47,089 nucleotides of DNA from Candidatus Bathyarchaeota archaeon (GCA_003141855.1 PLNS01000027.1:1-47089), one strand, 5' to 3'; numbered from the stretch's first letter, positions 1 through 7,670 are shown. A program made the numbers and translations. The notes: a model not told the origin generated them from the sequence alone.

Positions 1-183
1 GAAGTCGGCAAAGTAATCTACGAGCAAGCAGCCGCGGAATACGCCAAACAGCAAGGACAACAGCAACCAGGCCAAGGACCACAAGGCGGAGCAGGACCAG
101 AGATGCCTCCAAGCGGCGGACCAGAAGAGCAAGGTCCAGGCGAAGAGAAAGTGGTTGATTCAGAAGACTATAAAGTCAAATAA
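1..183 (+). CDS. dnaK: Molecular chaperone DnaK (Hsp70), C-terminal end only
   Basis: The window opens inside this gene; only the last 60 residues are visible. They form the acidic, Gly/Gln/Pro-rich disordered tail typical of Hsp70 proteins, ending in the dipeptide VK before a TAA stop. The tail contains QQGQQQPGQGPQGGAGP followed by an acidic stretch. In this family the tail follows the substrate-binding lid and contributes to client and co-chaperone contacts. The identification rests on composition together with dnaJ 3.6 kb downstream on the same strand; the nucleotide-binding domain lies outside the window. A pyrimidine-rich T-run immediately follows the stop. Confidence 0.82.
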   Translation, partial: EVGKVIYEQAAAEYAKQQGQQQPGQGPQGGAGPEMPPSGGPEEQGPGEEKVVDSEDYKVK

Positions 184-210
184 ACCCCTTTTTATCTTTC
201 TTTTTATTTT
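184..210 (+). terminator. Poly-T transcription terminator after dnaK
   Basis: Directly after the dnaK stop there are several runs of T (TTTTTA, TTTCTTTTTATTTT) without a strong hairpin. This is the usual form of an intrinsic archaeal terminator. Position and composition are the only evidence. Confidence 0.45.
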
Positions 211-552
211 CTAAACTGGCAGACGACAGTATGACCAACCTGGATTCGAGACGTTGGACGGGTCCGCTTGGATATGCACCGTACAGGCAATAAGCGCTGT
301 ACAAGGAGTTGGGGTGTATCCACCACGGTGAGACTTTTGGAGAAAGTGTTACGGAGAAAAGAGGTTGACATTGGGCACTAAGTATTTTTGTCGCAAATTC
401 TTGGTGAGCACCCTAAAAGGAGCTGAATGAGTATGGAGATGGCTTTTAGGAATTTACTTTTAAGGTCTTAGAAAATAGACCAACTCTCTAAAAAATAGAC
501 CCCCGACCCCGAATATCGCGAAAATGAAGTCGAGGAATGTAATAGAAAAGTT
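211..552 (+). other. Gene-free stretch with a long imperfect hairpin; possible structured RNA
   Basis: No convincing reading frame is present. Bases 269-322 can fold into a hairpin: TGGATA (269-274) pairs with TATCCA (317-322), CACC (277-280) with GGTG (313-316), and GTACAG (281-286) with CTGTAC (297-302), with a 10-base apical loop and a 10-base bulge. Just upstream CCAAC and GTTGG could form a further stem. It does not match SRP RNA, RNase P RNA, 5S rRNA or tRNA signatures that I know. It may be a non-coding RNA or the 5' leader of the next gene; function is unknown. Confidence 0.3.
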
Positions 553-583
553 TGTTGCATAGACCCAGCGGAACAATCCTGCC

Positions 584-617
584 CTTTTATAAGTCTTGGA
601 ACAAGGCATTAAATACA
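584..617 (+). promoter_or_regulatory. Putative promoter of the winged-helix/HEAT gene
   Basis: Two TATA-like boxes are visible, CTTTTATAAG near 585-593 and TTAAATAC near 609-616, 65 and 40 bases before the ATG at 653. Either could drive the downstream gene. The second would give a short leader. Confidence 0.35.
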
Positions 618-652
618 AAAAGCGACAGTACTGCTATTGGGGAAAAAGAATC

Positions 653-2040
653 ATGGAAGGAACAGAAAAAGACAAACAAAAAGCCGAATTTTTTGGGGCT
701 CTGGGTCATCCTTTGCGCCAAGAATTCTAAAAGTCCTTAGCGAAGGACCATTGGGTTTTGCTGATTTGAAAAGAAGTTTAAACGTCGAAAGTAGCGGGCA
801 CATCCAATTTCATTTGGATAAGTTGGATGGCTTGATAAAAACGGATGAATATGGAAAATACTGTATTTCGGACAAAGGAAAAGATGCTCTGCTTACGATG
901 CAGCCAATCGAGAAATACAATGAGGATGCCCGATTTAGAGAGCAAGCTGGCTTACTAATACGTGCATTGCGAAGCGACCTAAAGAGTGTTCAGGAAATTG
1001 CCATTGCGCAACTCTCTTTGTTCGGACCAAAGGTTATTCCTTTCTTGACGTCAGCGCTCTTAGAAGCTCTTGCTGAGTCTAAAAGTCTAGAAGGAAAAAA
1101 TAGTCACAGCTACTATAACGGGAATGAGAACTTAGCAGATGCTCCTGAAAGAGCTGTTACAGGATTAGTGGTAGTCTTAGGCATAATCGGTGTTCCCAGT
1201 GTAGTTCCTGATATTGCTTCGACTCTTCCTAGAACTGAAGCCTTTGAAGCGTTGGCGAAAATTGGAAACAAGCAGGCATTAGATGCGGTAGTATCGCAAA
1301 TCCCCTCTTGGTTCGACAAAAATATTCACTATAAAAAGTATGGGGCTATGGGTGGTCATTATGGAGAAAAGGATGAGGATTACAGTGATGTAGTTTCGGT
1401 TGCCAAAGTAGAAGGGTTCCTCACAAAAATCTTCAACAGTTTCGACGAGGAAGGCAGAATCGCCCTTGAAACTGCGTTGAACGATGAGAATTTCGAAGGT
1501 AAAAACGTTCTATCACACAACAATGTAATAGCGCGTGTGCTTGCCGTGGTAGGAGATGACAAATCGATACCTGCACTCACTATAGCCTTGGAAAAAGGAA
1601 ACTTCGCTACAAAAACTGAAGCGGCAAGAGCTCTCAATGGACTCAAAGCAGTGGAAGTGATGCCCAAGGTTATCAATGAACTTCTTAAAACTGCGAATTC
1701 TCTTACCAAGGCAAGAAATGAAAGGGGTTACTGGGCTAACGAAGACCATCCAGCTAAAAAGGCATGCGAGGTTTTAGCAAACACGGTCCTTTCGTTGGGT
1801 TCAACTGATGATTGGATCACAGTTGCGTTTCACCGTCCAAGAATCGAAGGTTATGCTGAACCATTTGACGAAGCAATCGTTAACGCTAAGGACAAAGCTG
1901 TGCCCGCGCTAACTAAGCTCCTCGAAGCGCCAGATTCCAGTGTTCAAAGTGCCGCGGCAGAGATGATTGCCAAAATAAAACGCGGAAACAACAATAACCA
2001 AACTTCAAACTCTCAGTCGAGAGGTTGGGAGAGAGTTTGA
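653..2040 (+). pseudogene. ArsR-like winged-helix plus HEAT-repeat protein, frameshifted near codon 24
   Basis: The natural start is ATG 653. Its frame reads M-E-G-T-E-K-D-K-Q-K then FFGALGHPLRQEF, the classic first helix of an ArsR-type winged-helix domain, but stops at TAA 728. The winged helix continues without loss in the next frame from about 721 (ILKVLSEGPLGFADLKRSLN) to 2040. Adding a single A around 724-727 restores one protein of about 462 residues. After the DNA-binding domain (to about residue 85) come degenerate HEAT-type helical repeats, often used as a protein-interaction or ligand-sensing scaffold. The C-terminus is Asn/Gln/Ser-rich. It is either a real one-base deletion or an assembly error. 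A role as a transcription factor is inferred from the fold; the target is unknown. Confidence 0.7.
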
Positions 2041-2041
2041 A

Positions 2042-2131
2042 CTGGGTAGAAAACGTAAAGTCAAAGCAAGCGCATCTTCAAATCAAGCTTCTGCAGAAGA
2101 AAATAAACTGAATGGGAGGGATGACAAATAG
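2042..2131 (+). CDS. Possible 29-residue basic/Ser-rich small protein with CTG start
   Basis: An open frame right after the HEAT gene reads GRKRKVKASASSNQASAEEN and ends at TAG 2129. There is no ATG, GTG or TTG at the expected place; the codon before GRKRK is CTG (2042). Composition (basic head, Ser/Ala/Glu tail) looks like a genuine small archaeal protein rather than random sequence. The frame ends overlapping the next small gene. With no recognisable family and an unusual start this stays tentative. Confidence 0.3.
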   Translation: MGRKRKVKASASSNQASAEENKLNGRDDK

Positions 2132-2256
2132 GAAGAGGTGGTGGAGGACGTTCATCTAACGACCAGCGGTCTGATGTCCATAATCCAACAAGCCAAGAAT
2201 ACAGAGATGCACAATCCAATCATGATCAGCAAGTCGCTGAAAATGAATCCAAGTAA
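2128..2256 (+). CDS. Small Gly/Asn/Asp-rich conserved protein (about 42 aa), ATA start or frameshift
   Basis: The frame reads GRGGGGRSSNDQRSDVHNP and continues to TAA 2254-2256. The block SSNDQRSDVHNPTSQEY closely resembles the small, Asn-rich proteins carrying NDxRSDxxNPN motifs found across prokaryotes, whose function is unknown. No standard start is in frame: a stop lies just upstream, and the codon with ideal spacing (7 bases) behind the ribosome site GGGAGGG (2114-2120) is ATA 2128. Alternatively ATG 2121 is the start and one extra base (an A or T near 2126-2129) broke the frame; deleting it gives MTKGRGGGG. Both readings are plausible. Confidence 0.45.
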   Translation: MGRGGGGRSSNDQRSDVHNPTSQEYRDAQSNHDQQVAENESK

Positions 2257-2310
2257 GCAAGAGGAGTGTAATCGCTCTTCTTTTTCCTTTTTTCTTAGAA
2301 CATGTTTGGC

Positions 2311-2514
2311 TGGCATATTTGGAGCCTATTAGTCAATGTATGCTGAAAACCTATAGAGGGGTAGGCTTACACGAACATGTTTGGAGCATATTAGAAACTC
2401 TATGCAGAAACCTATAGGGGGTAGGTCGCTGTTGGTGTTTTTTGCTGCCAAAAACAAGTCTTTGCGAATTCTCTAAGAGGGGTAGGTCGGTATTGGCAGC
2501 TTTTTAAGCCAAAG
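2311..2514 (+). repeat. Cluster of three copies of the GGGGTAGGTC dispersed repeat
   Basis: The gene-free stretch 2257-2631 is filled mostly by this cluster. Copy 1 (2313-2366) and copy 2 (2373-2459) share the order TTTGGAGC, a short A/T-rich arm, TATGC, then ACCTATAG and GGGGTAGG. Copy 3 (2467-2514) keeps GGGGTAGGTCGGTATTGGC. Copy 2 continues into TTTTTTGCTGCC. Relatives occur at 5590-5760 (minus), 15954-16040, 29076-29185 and 43880-43920. All lie between genes. A T-rich terminator-like run (2276-2295) precedes the cluster. Confidence 0.75.
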
Positions 2515-2631
2515 GTTCCAGTAACTTTTCATCGGGAGGTTTTGAGTGTTAACTCTTTGGATTTCTCTGTTAACTTTCATCAGATTTTAATACGAGACCA
2601 CTTTAGGCTTTTACTGAGCGTATATTATGTA

Positions 2632-3084
2632 TTATAGGTCTAACTGAACTATTCTCTTGTCATAATGTATGAAGAGTTTAAATTGCTTTAAAATATCCAT
2701 GCCAATCACACAAGGGGTATATCTTACAATTTGCTCCCTTTCGTCAGGACTGAGATTTCTGGGAACACAGGTAACTTGAAAGCCACTCGCAAAATTTATC
2801 CTATGCTGAAGCGGTTGAGCGTTGGAAGTGCCAAAGGTTATGTGAACAGGATGATTGATTACTCTATTCTTAAATTTTCCACCAAAGCCAAAACAATCAC
2901 GCTTGAAGTATGGCAACACAGAGCAATCTAAATTCATCAGTTCCGCTTCTTTTTCAGTAATGGCTGAATAACCAGCCCCCGTGTCTATCAAAAAATTAAT
3001 TGATTTACTGCAGCGATAGAAAGGTACTTCAAAAAGAACAGAAATTAAGGGACGCCTGTCAATTATTGTGCCAGTGAATTTAAT
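2632..3084 (-). CDS. Retropepsin-like aspartic protease (probable ATT start)
   Basis: The protein carries the retropepsin catalytic signature FLIDTGAGYSAI, preceded by the usual first strands (FTGTIIDRRPLISVLF) and followed near the C-terminus by VIGMDIL, the family's second conserved block. At about 150 residues it is a single retropepsin domain, expected to act as a dimer. The first Leu-Ile-Asp-Thr-Gly could only be preceded by a TTG at 2991, which would delete the N-terminal strands; in-frame sequence continues to a stop at 3088-3090. The codon best placed behind GAAGG is ATT 3084. The gene follows the DUF5678 gene by 18 bases, so the two are probably cotranscribed. Aspartic protease activity is inferred from the motif; the substrate is unknown. 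Confidence 0.78.
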   Translation of the reverse strand: MKFTGTIIDRRPLISVLFEVPFYRCSKSINFLIDTGAGYSAITEKEAELMNLDCSVLPYFKRDCFGFGGKFKNRVINHPVHITFGTSNAQPLQHRINFASGFQVTCVPRNLSPDEREQIVRYTPCVIGMDILKQFKLFIHYDKRIVQLDL

Positions 3085-3102
3085 GGTTTAACCTTCTTAG
3101 GC

Positions 3103-3348
3103 CTAGAAGAACATTGCTAAATTGTTTGAATCAACGAACTCGACTAGTGCACTTTTTCTATCCATTTTTTGTAAGCATTTTTTAATTTGTTCAAAAGTGC
3201 TACCTTTGGCAACAACTTCCCGTTTTTGAACTATTATCCACTGATTATCGTAGTCTTTTTTTAGGGCTTCATAGTTGTCTTTAAACCATTCAAGGTTTTC
3301 TTGCGAAGCTTTCAATATTTGTGCTTTTTCCAACTTAGATTCACCCAA
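3103..3348 (-). CDS. DUF5678-like small protein
   Basis: Eighty-one residues with the DUF5678 pattern: an N-terminal helix (ENLEWFKDNYEALKKDY), a short beta segment (NQWIIVQKREVVAKG), a Thr/Phe-Glu-x-Ile helix and a final strand. In archaea such proteins commonly sit beside retropepsin-like proteases, as here. The TTG start lies 10 bases behind the ribosome site GGAGGTG (3359-3365 on the complement). Function of the family is unknown; the pairing suggests regulation or targeting of the protease (inference). Confidence 0.7.
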   Translation of the reverse strand: MGESKLEKAQILKASQENLEWFKDNYEALKKDYDNQWIIVQKREVVAKGSTFEQIKKCLQKMDRKSALVEFVDSNNLAMFF

Positions 3349-3690
3349 AGGTTGCTTGCACCTCCATTACATCATTAATTAATTTAAGGCTTGCTAATTG
3401 TAACATCATATTTTATTTGAAATGCTAAGAAAATATGCGGATTGTATTTTATTTGTTAGACGATTTAAAGATTTGTGGCTGTATTCAAACAATCACTTGT
3501 TAGTATCATGCAAACTACAGAATTCGCTCATCAAAAAGAAAAAATGGAGGCAACAGGGCAGTTTTCTTTTAGCAAAACAGCGCCAAAACAGATGCTGAAA
3601 AATCAAGCCATCCATAGCGCACACGGCTAGAACAGAGCCGCAAAACACGGCAAACAAGCGCCACCCTGCAATTTAGCTTCTACAGGTGTT
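3349..3690. other. Gene-free AT-rich stretch upstream of dnaJ
   Basis: About 340 bases with no supported gene. The 3360-3500 part is AT-rich and probably holds the minus-strand promoter of the DUF5678/retropepsin pair. A small hairpin CGGCT (3624-3628)/AGCCG (3636-3640) lies in the part nearer dnaJ. Nothing else stands out. Confidence 0.4.
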
Positions 3691-3692
3691 GA

Positions 3693-3704
3693 GCCTATAA
3701 ATAA
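3693..3704 (+). promoter_or_regulatory. TATA box of dnaJ
   Basis: GCCTATAAATAA is a near-perfect archaeal TATA box. It predicts transcription from about 3722-3727 and hence a leader of over 100 bases before the dnaJ ATG at 3839. A second weaker box, GGTATAAATTG (3772-3782), would give a shorter leader. Confidence 0.55.
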
Positions 3705-3838
3705 GGGGGCTATAGTCTGCTGTGAGCAACAGGTCTTCGCATACCCAAAAAACCCGCTTAACGCAGGGAAATGGTATAAATTGCAGTCTAAAGCTATCTT
3801 ACAAAGTTCAAAAAATCACTTGTTTAACGGTAAGGCTA

Positions 3839-4960
3839 ATGGCTGAAAAACGAGATTACTACGAGGTTCTAGGCGTACAAAAAGGCGCGTCCAAAGACGA
3901 AATCAAGGACGCTTACCGAAAACTCGCCATGCAGTTCCACCCCGACCGCAACAAGGATACAGGCGCAGAAGAGAAATTCAAAGAAATCTCCGAAGCATAC
4001 GCAGTCCTCAGCGACGACCAAAAACGCCAACAATACAATAACTTGGGCCATTCAGGGTTTGACCAGCGCTACAGCAGCGAAGACATTTTCCGAGGAGCCG
4101 ACTTCGACTCGGTTTTCCGAGACATGGGCTTCGGCGACATTTTCCGCAGCATCTTCGGCGGCGCAGGAGGATTCGGCGGGTTCGGCGAAGAACGCAACCG
4201 AGGACAAGACCTCGCCTACAACCTTGAAATAACACTTGAAGAAGTCGCAAAAGGCACCGAAAAAGAAATCGAAATCCCCAGAACCGAAAGATGCGAAGTC
4301 TGCGGAGGCTCAGGAGCAAACCCCGGCACGTCCGCCAAAGTTTGCCCACGATGCGGCGGCGCAGGAAAAATCCAGAACATGCGCAAAGCCGGCTTCGCCA
4401 TGTACGTGCAAGTGACCGTTTGCCCAACATGCAAAGGAAAAGGCAAACTCATAGATTCGCCCTGCACCAACTGCCGCGGTTCAGGACTGGTTAGGAGGCG
4501 CCGCAAAATCACCGTGAAAGTTCCCATGGGCATAGATGAAGGTACCCAGCTTAGGCTTCGAGGCGAAGGCGAAATGGCGGGCAACGACGGCGAAGCAGGA
4601 GACCTCTACGTTGTCGTTCATGTTAAGCAGAACCCGCGGTTTATGAGGGAAGGAGACGACCTCTGGCACGTAGCCATCATCACTTATCCGCAAGCAGCAT
4701 TAGGCGCGGAGATTTCCATACCAACCCTTGACGGACCAACAATCATCAAAGTGCATCCGGGAACGCAGCCGGGCGAAACCATAACTTTGAGGGGAAAAGG
4801 GATGCCAAGGTTCAGAGGCTACGGCAAAGGCGATTTGCAGGTGCGCATCGGCGTTTCGGTTCCAGAGAAGCTTACCACCCAGCAAAGAGCGCTTTTGGAG
4901 CAGCTGGCGAAAGAGTTCAATTCGGATGTGCAGGCGAAAAACCGCAAATTCCGCCTTTAA
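3839..4960 (+). CDS. dnaJ: Chaperone DnaJ (Hsp40, type I)
   Basis: DnaJ stimulates the ATPase of DnaK and hands it unfolded clients. All type I landmarks are present in 373 residues: the J domain (about 5-68) with HPD at 34-36; a Gly/Phe-rich linker (about 75-125); four zinc-binding repeats [24 protein letters not shown] and CTNCRGSG; then the two C-terminal client-binding domains. I chose ATG 3839 because the J domain begins directly after it; an upstream in-frame GTG at 3722 adds 39 residues that fit no J protein. dnaK ends 3.6 kb upstream, so the usual dnaK-dnaJ pair has been separated by other genes and repeats. Confidence 0.97.
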   Translation: MAEKRDYYEVLGVQKGASKDEIKDAYRKLAMQFHPDRNKDTGAEEKFKEISEAYAVLSDDQKRQQYNNLGHSGFDQRYSSEDIFRGADFDSVFRDMGFGDIFRSIFGGAGGFGGFGEERNRGQDLAYNLEITLEEVAKGTEKEIEIPRTERCEVCGGSGANPGTSAKVCPRCGGAGKIQNMRKAGFAMYVQVTVCPTCKGKGKLIDSPCTNCRGSGLVRRRRKITVKVPMGIDEGTQLRLRGEGEMAGNDGEAGDLYVVVHVKQNPRFMREGDDLWHVAIITYPQAALGAEISIPTLDGPTIIKVHPGTQPGETITLRGKGMPRFRGYGKGDLQVRIGVSVPEKLTTQQRALLEQLAKEFNSDVQAKNRKFRL

Positions 4961-5051
4961 ATGGCGATGCCGGCTGAGTTAGCGCTAACAAAAAATTTTT
5001 AAACCATTAAAGAGATACAGAGTAACATAAATTTTAGGAAGGAGAAAAATC

Positions 5052-5468
5052 ATGTTTGACATTGAAACAATACTGATACAGCTTATCTTAACGGTAATCG
5101 TTAACCTGATTTTTGTAGCGCCGTTCCTTTGGATTGCTGGAAGACTCTTAGCGGGCAAACAGAACGCGAAATTTACTGACGCCCTTTGGATAGTCCTCAT
5201 TGGATCAGTGGTTTTTTACGCAATCAACTTCGTTCTCTCCGACGTAATATCAGGATTCGCCGTCATCATATCCTACATCATAATGCTGATAATTTGGCTG
5301 GCACTGGTGAAGCATTTCTTTGACTGCGGATGGCTCAAAGCACTAGCAATAAGCATAATAGCAGTGATAATCGCCGCGATTATTCTGTTCCTGATAATCC
5401 TCATCTTGACGTTGATAGGCATAGGCACAGGCTGGCTACCCATCGGCAACCCGTTCACCAACTTCTAA
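5052..5468 (+). CDS. Small four-helix membrane protein
   Basis: A 138-residue protein with four predicted membrane helices (about 7-30, 45-66, 69-88 and 98-128) and only short loops. ATG 5052 follows a strong ribosome site GGAAGGAG, and an AT-rich promoter region lies at 4988-5030. I do not recognise a family; it looks like one of the small archaeal integral membrane proteins of unknown role. It sits alone between dnaJ and a repeat-rich stretch; a T-run (from about 5480) probably ends its transcript. Confidence 0.7.
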   Translation: MFDIETILIQLILTVIVNLIFVAPFLWIAGRLLAGKQNAKFTDALWIVLIGSVVFYAINFVLSDVISGFAVIISYIIMLIIWLALVKHFFDCGWLKALAISIIAVIIAAIILFLIILILTLIGIGTGWLPIGNPFTNF

Positions 5469-5589
5469 ACCCTCAACCCCCCCTTTTTATTTCATATTCG
5501 GCAGTTTTTGCTGGTCTATTGCAGATGGAATTTAGGTCTTTTTTAGGCTTTTTTAGCCCTTTCTAGGCTACGGCGTTAACTGCTCTTTT

Positions 5590-5760
5590 TTGACCATACC
5601 CCTTCATGTAGGGGGCTCAAACGCCAACATAGAGAAAAGCTCTTGCTCACGGCGACCTACCCCCTCTATAGTTACAGCATACAACCCCTAATAGGCTCCA
5701 AATAGGTTCGATTCATGTCGCTTACTCCTGTTATGGGGGATGTAGGTTTGAGCGTTAACC
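5590..5760 (-). repeat. Minus-strand copy of the GGGGTAGGTC dispersed repeat
   Basis: Most of the gene-free stretch 5469-5891 is repeat-derived. Read on the minus strand, 5714 down to 5646 gives TATTTGGAGCCTATTAG, TGTATGCTG, CTATAGAGGGGGTAGGTCGC in the same order as at 2313-2366. Degenerate flanking pieces (TTGGCGTTT, GGGGTATGG) extend it to about 5590. No gene is supported in the stretch. Confidence 0.65.
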
Positions 5761-5891
5761 TCTTTGTTTAATAACAATTTCGGCTATATCCCTAGACATT
5801 GTTTTCATGCAACATTACCGCTGGCTAGTATGCCACGGATGCGTTTAAATTTCTGGGTAAAAATGGTAACTTTCAGGTATTAACAGAGAGA

Positions 5892-6488
5892 CTAAGTATT
5901 TTCAATCCTAGGTAACTTTTCCACTAATTTTGCCGATTCGTGCATTAAAATGCCAGAAAAATCTAATAAAGAACCCAACATTTCAGCAATATCGTATTCT
6001 TTTTCGGCAATTCTAATCTTTGATGAATTGTTAATTAATCTGAAATCATTATGAGCAATTTTATTTCTAATAGTTTGGCAATCTCTTTTGATAACGTAGT
6101 CAAAACCATGTTCCTCTAGAAACTTGAACTTAATTTCAACGTCAATTCTTTCTATCTCCTTCATATTGTGAGCATAACGATTTCTAATGGGGTCGAAAAT
6201 GTCGTGCCCGTAACAAACTAGTAAGAAGATTATGGAATTAATACCAGACATATAATGTCCCTCAAAAGCGAAAAGAAAGGTTGTGGCAAAAAATAGCGGG
6301 TTGTTATCTTTTTTTTCTTTCTCAAAAGAATAAGAAATTTTCTTCATTTTGTCTATACTATCGCCCGATTTTTCAAGACTACTAAAAAACTCTCTAGCAA
6401 TTGCAAACCCATTAGGGTCTTTAGAAGGAACAAATACTTTTGAGAAAAGCTCTCTCAGTTTAGAAATATTTTGCTCATTAGCAGTCAT
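5892..6488 (-). CDS. HEPN-like protein with two Rx4H motifs
   Basis: A 198-residue, mainly helical, soluble protein. It carries RNRYAH (residues 102-107) and RNKIAHNDF (from 141), both matching the R-x4-H pattern that forms the RNA-cleaving centre of HEPN ribonucleases in toxin-antitoxin, abortive-infection and CRISPR-associated proteins. The second, followed by an Asn/Asp, is the more typical. No partner nucleotidyltransferase or kinase is adjacent. It is the last of six co-oriented minus-strand genes that share one promoter type. Assignment to HEPN is by motif and helical character only; RNase activity is inferred, and it could instead be a non-catalytic HEPN-fold protein. Confidence 0.55.
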   Translation of the reverse strand: MTANEQNISKLRELFSKVFVPSKDPNGFAIAREFFSSLEKSGDSIDKMKKISYSFEKEKKDNNPLFFATTFLFAFEGHYMSGINSIIFLLVCYGHDIFDPIRNRYAHNMKEIERIDVEIKFKFLEEHGFDYVIKRDCQTIRNKIAHNDFRLINNSSKIRIAEKEYDIAEMLGSLLDFSGILMHESAKLVEKLPRIENT

Positions 6489-6517
6489 GGAAAGCCCTGT
6501 GTTTTGTTACCAATAAA

Positions 6518-6535
6518 CAGTTTTAAGGTTTTGCA
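6518..6535 (-). promoter_or_regulatory. Island promoter, copy 1 (HEPN-like gene)
   Basis: On the sense strand TGCAAAACCTTAAAACTG: an A-rich BRE-like half followed by the TATA-like CTTAAAAC. It lies 30 bases before the ATG of the gene ending at 5892. The same element precedes all six minus-strand genes of the island. Confidence 0.65.
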
Positions 6536-6585
6536 CTAGAAAAATTAGGGCTTGAAAACCTTCAATATCCTTTGATAGAGTTAGG

Positions 6586-6807
6586 TTATACTGGACCCGA
6601 ATATGAGTCCATTTTTCGCAAGATTATTAGAGCAAAGGCAGCAAAAACAAAAATGATTCCACCTTGAATGCCCAACCAACCCAAATTTATTTCATTATAA
6701 ATAACTTCATGGAGCATGTCGTAAATTACTTGAAACAACAACGCAACTGAAATACCCAGCATCAGAAGATAGTCGTCTTTTCTTGTGAATTTTGGTTTTC
6801 TTGCCAT
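6586..6807 (-). CDS. Small two-helix membrane protein
   Basis: Seventy-three residues: a basic N-terminus (ARKPKFTRKDD), a first membrane helix (about 13-32), a short loop and a second helix (about 43-64). ATG 6807 sits in the context GCTAACATGG that recurs at two neighbouring genes, 26 bases behind a TATA-like box. No family is recognised. It belongs to the array of promoter-equipped unknown genes. Confidence 0.55.
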   Translation of the reverse strand: MARKPKFTRKDDYLLMLGISVALLFQVIYDMLHEVIYNEINLGWLGIQGGIIFVFAAFALIILRKMDSYSGPV

Positions 6808-6832
6808 GTTAGCGTTATTTGAAACAATCCAT

Positions 6833-6846
6833 TTTTAAGGCTTATC
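6833..6846 (-). promoter_or_regulatory. Island promoter, copy 2 (divergent)
   Basis: Sense strand GATAAGCCTTAAAA: the TATA half is kept, the upstream half has drifted. It is 26 bases before ATG 6807. The whole stretch from box to start codon resembles that of the gene starting at 8770. Confidence 0.55.
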
Positions 6847-6847
6847 T

Positions 6848-7054
6848 TTATTTTGAAATGCCCACTATAAGCAAAATGCCACCAACAACCAATAATGTGA
6901 TTGCGATTGCGGCTTCTATTAGATAACTGCTAAGGTGTGAAAACATGTTTGATACTGTAATATTTGAAATTAAACCGTTTCCCGCAAAAAAAGCCGCAAT
7001 TAGACCTATGATTAACAAAGAAGCCCCAATACCAACAAGCAACCCTTTATTCAT
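6848..7054 (-). CDS. Small two-helix membrane protein
   Basis: Sixty-eight residues consisting of two hydrophobic helices (about 4-25 and 45-66) joined by a Ser/Asn-rich loop. ATG 7054 is 32 bases behind its own copy of the island promoter. No family is recognised. Size and layout resemble small membrane effectors or holin-like proteins, but nothing in the sequence proves such a role. Confidence 0.5.
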   Translation of the reverse strand: MNKGLLVGIGASLLIIGLIAAFFAGNGLISNITVSNMFSHLSSYLIEAAIAITLLVVGGILLIVGISK

Positions 7055-7085
7055 TTTCGGCTCGATTCTATTCTTCCCTAAACAG

Positions 7086-7100
7086 TTTTAAGGTTTTGCA
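7086..7100 (-). promoter_or_regulatory. Island promoter, copy 3
   Basis: Sense strand TGCAAAACCTTAAAA, identical over 15 bases to copies 1, 5 and 6, 32 bases before ATG 7054. Confidence 0.65.
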
Positions 7101-7127
7101 TGTCTGCACTTTGGGCTTAGGACATAA

Positions 7128-7595
7128 TTAGGACTGATAGAGTTTTTCTAATAATTTTTCTTTTGTGAACATTTCTGGGTGTATTTCTTTGGATGTTGTC
7201 AATTTGTATGTGGGGTTTTCCGCTTTTATTTTTAATAGGGCTTCAAAAATCATCCTTTTTTTGTCATCTTTCTTTTCAATTGTAAATTTGTCTATAGCCT
7301 TGAGAAAGTTTGCTTCAACAATTCTGTTTCTAATATTTTCACTAGCGGTTGGGATGAATGTAGCGATAATTGCAACTATTGCTATGCCTATAGCGAGTTT
7401 TTCACCGTACGATAAATCTGGCAAAATAGAAACCGCTGTTGCTGAAATAAATAGGAGTGCAATATTGAAAAGAGTCAATCCCTGACCGTGGAACTCATCT
7501 CTAAGTTTAAACAAGGATTTTTCATTATCAATCTTTTGAATAAGTTCGTTAATTAAACCATCATAATCAAAAGGGATTGTTTTTTTCTCTGCCAT
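7128..7595 (-). CDS. Unknown protein with a central membrane hairpin
   Basis: A 155-residue protein: a charged N-terminal segment (about 1-45), two membrane helices (about 47-65 and 70-92), then a basic, helical cytoplasmic tail of about 60 residues. The layout resembles SLATT-type two-helix membrane proteins, which accompany nucleotide-activated defence systems, but I cannot place it in that family from sequence alone. ATG 7595 is in the repeated GCTAACATGG context and 24 bases behind its own promoter. Confidence 0.55.
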   Translation of the reverse strand: MAEKKTIPFDYDGLINELIQKIDNEKSLFKLRDEFHGQGLTLFNIALLFISATAVSILPDLSYGEKLAIGIAIVAIIATFIPTASENIRNRIVEANFLKAIDKFTIEKKDDKKRMIFEALLKIKAENPTYKLTTSKEIHPEMFTKEKLLEKLYQS

Positions 7596-7618
7596 GTTAG
7601 CTATTCTACGCTTTGCAG

Positions 7619-7635
7619 TTTTAAGGGTTTTGCCA
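7619..7635 (-). promoter_or_regulatory. Island promoter, copy 4
   Basis: Sense strand TGGCAAAACCCTTAAAA, one base longer than the others, 24 bases before ATG 7595. The identity with copy 5 extends upstream (AGCAACTTAG). Confidence 0.6.
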
Positions 7636-7670
7636 TCGCTAAGTTGCTTTTAAAAAACTATAATTATCCT

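Noticed and set aside
241-322. Possible tRNA or SRP RNA (a TTCGA is present)
   Set aside because: The flanking stems of a T-arm and acceptor stem are missing, and the SRP GGAAG-type loop motifs are not present.
4008-4430. Arg/Leu-rich long minus-strand frame within dnaJ
   Set aside because: It is an antisense shadow of the Gly/Cys-rich zinc-finger region of dnaJ.
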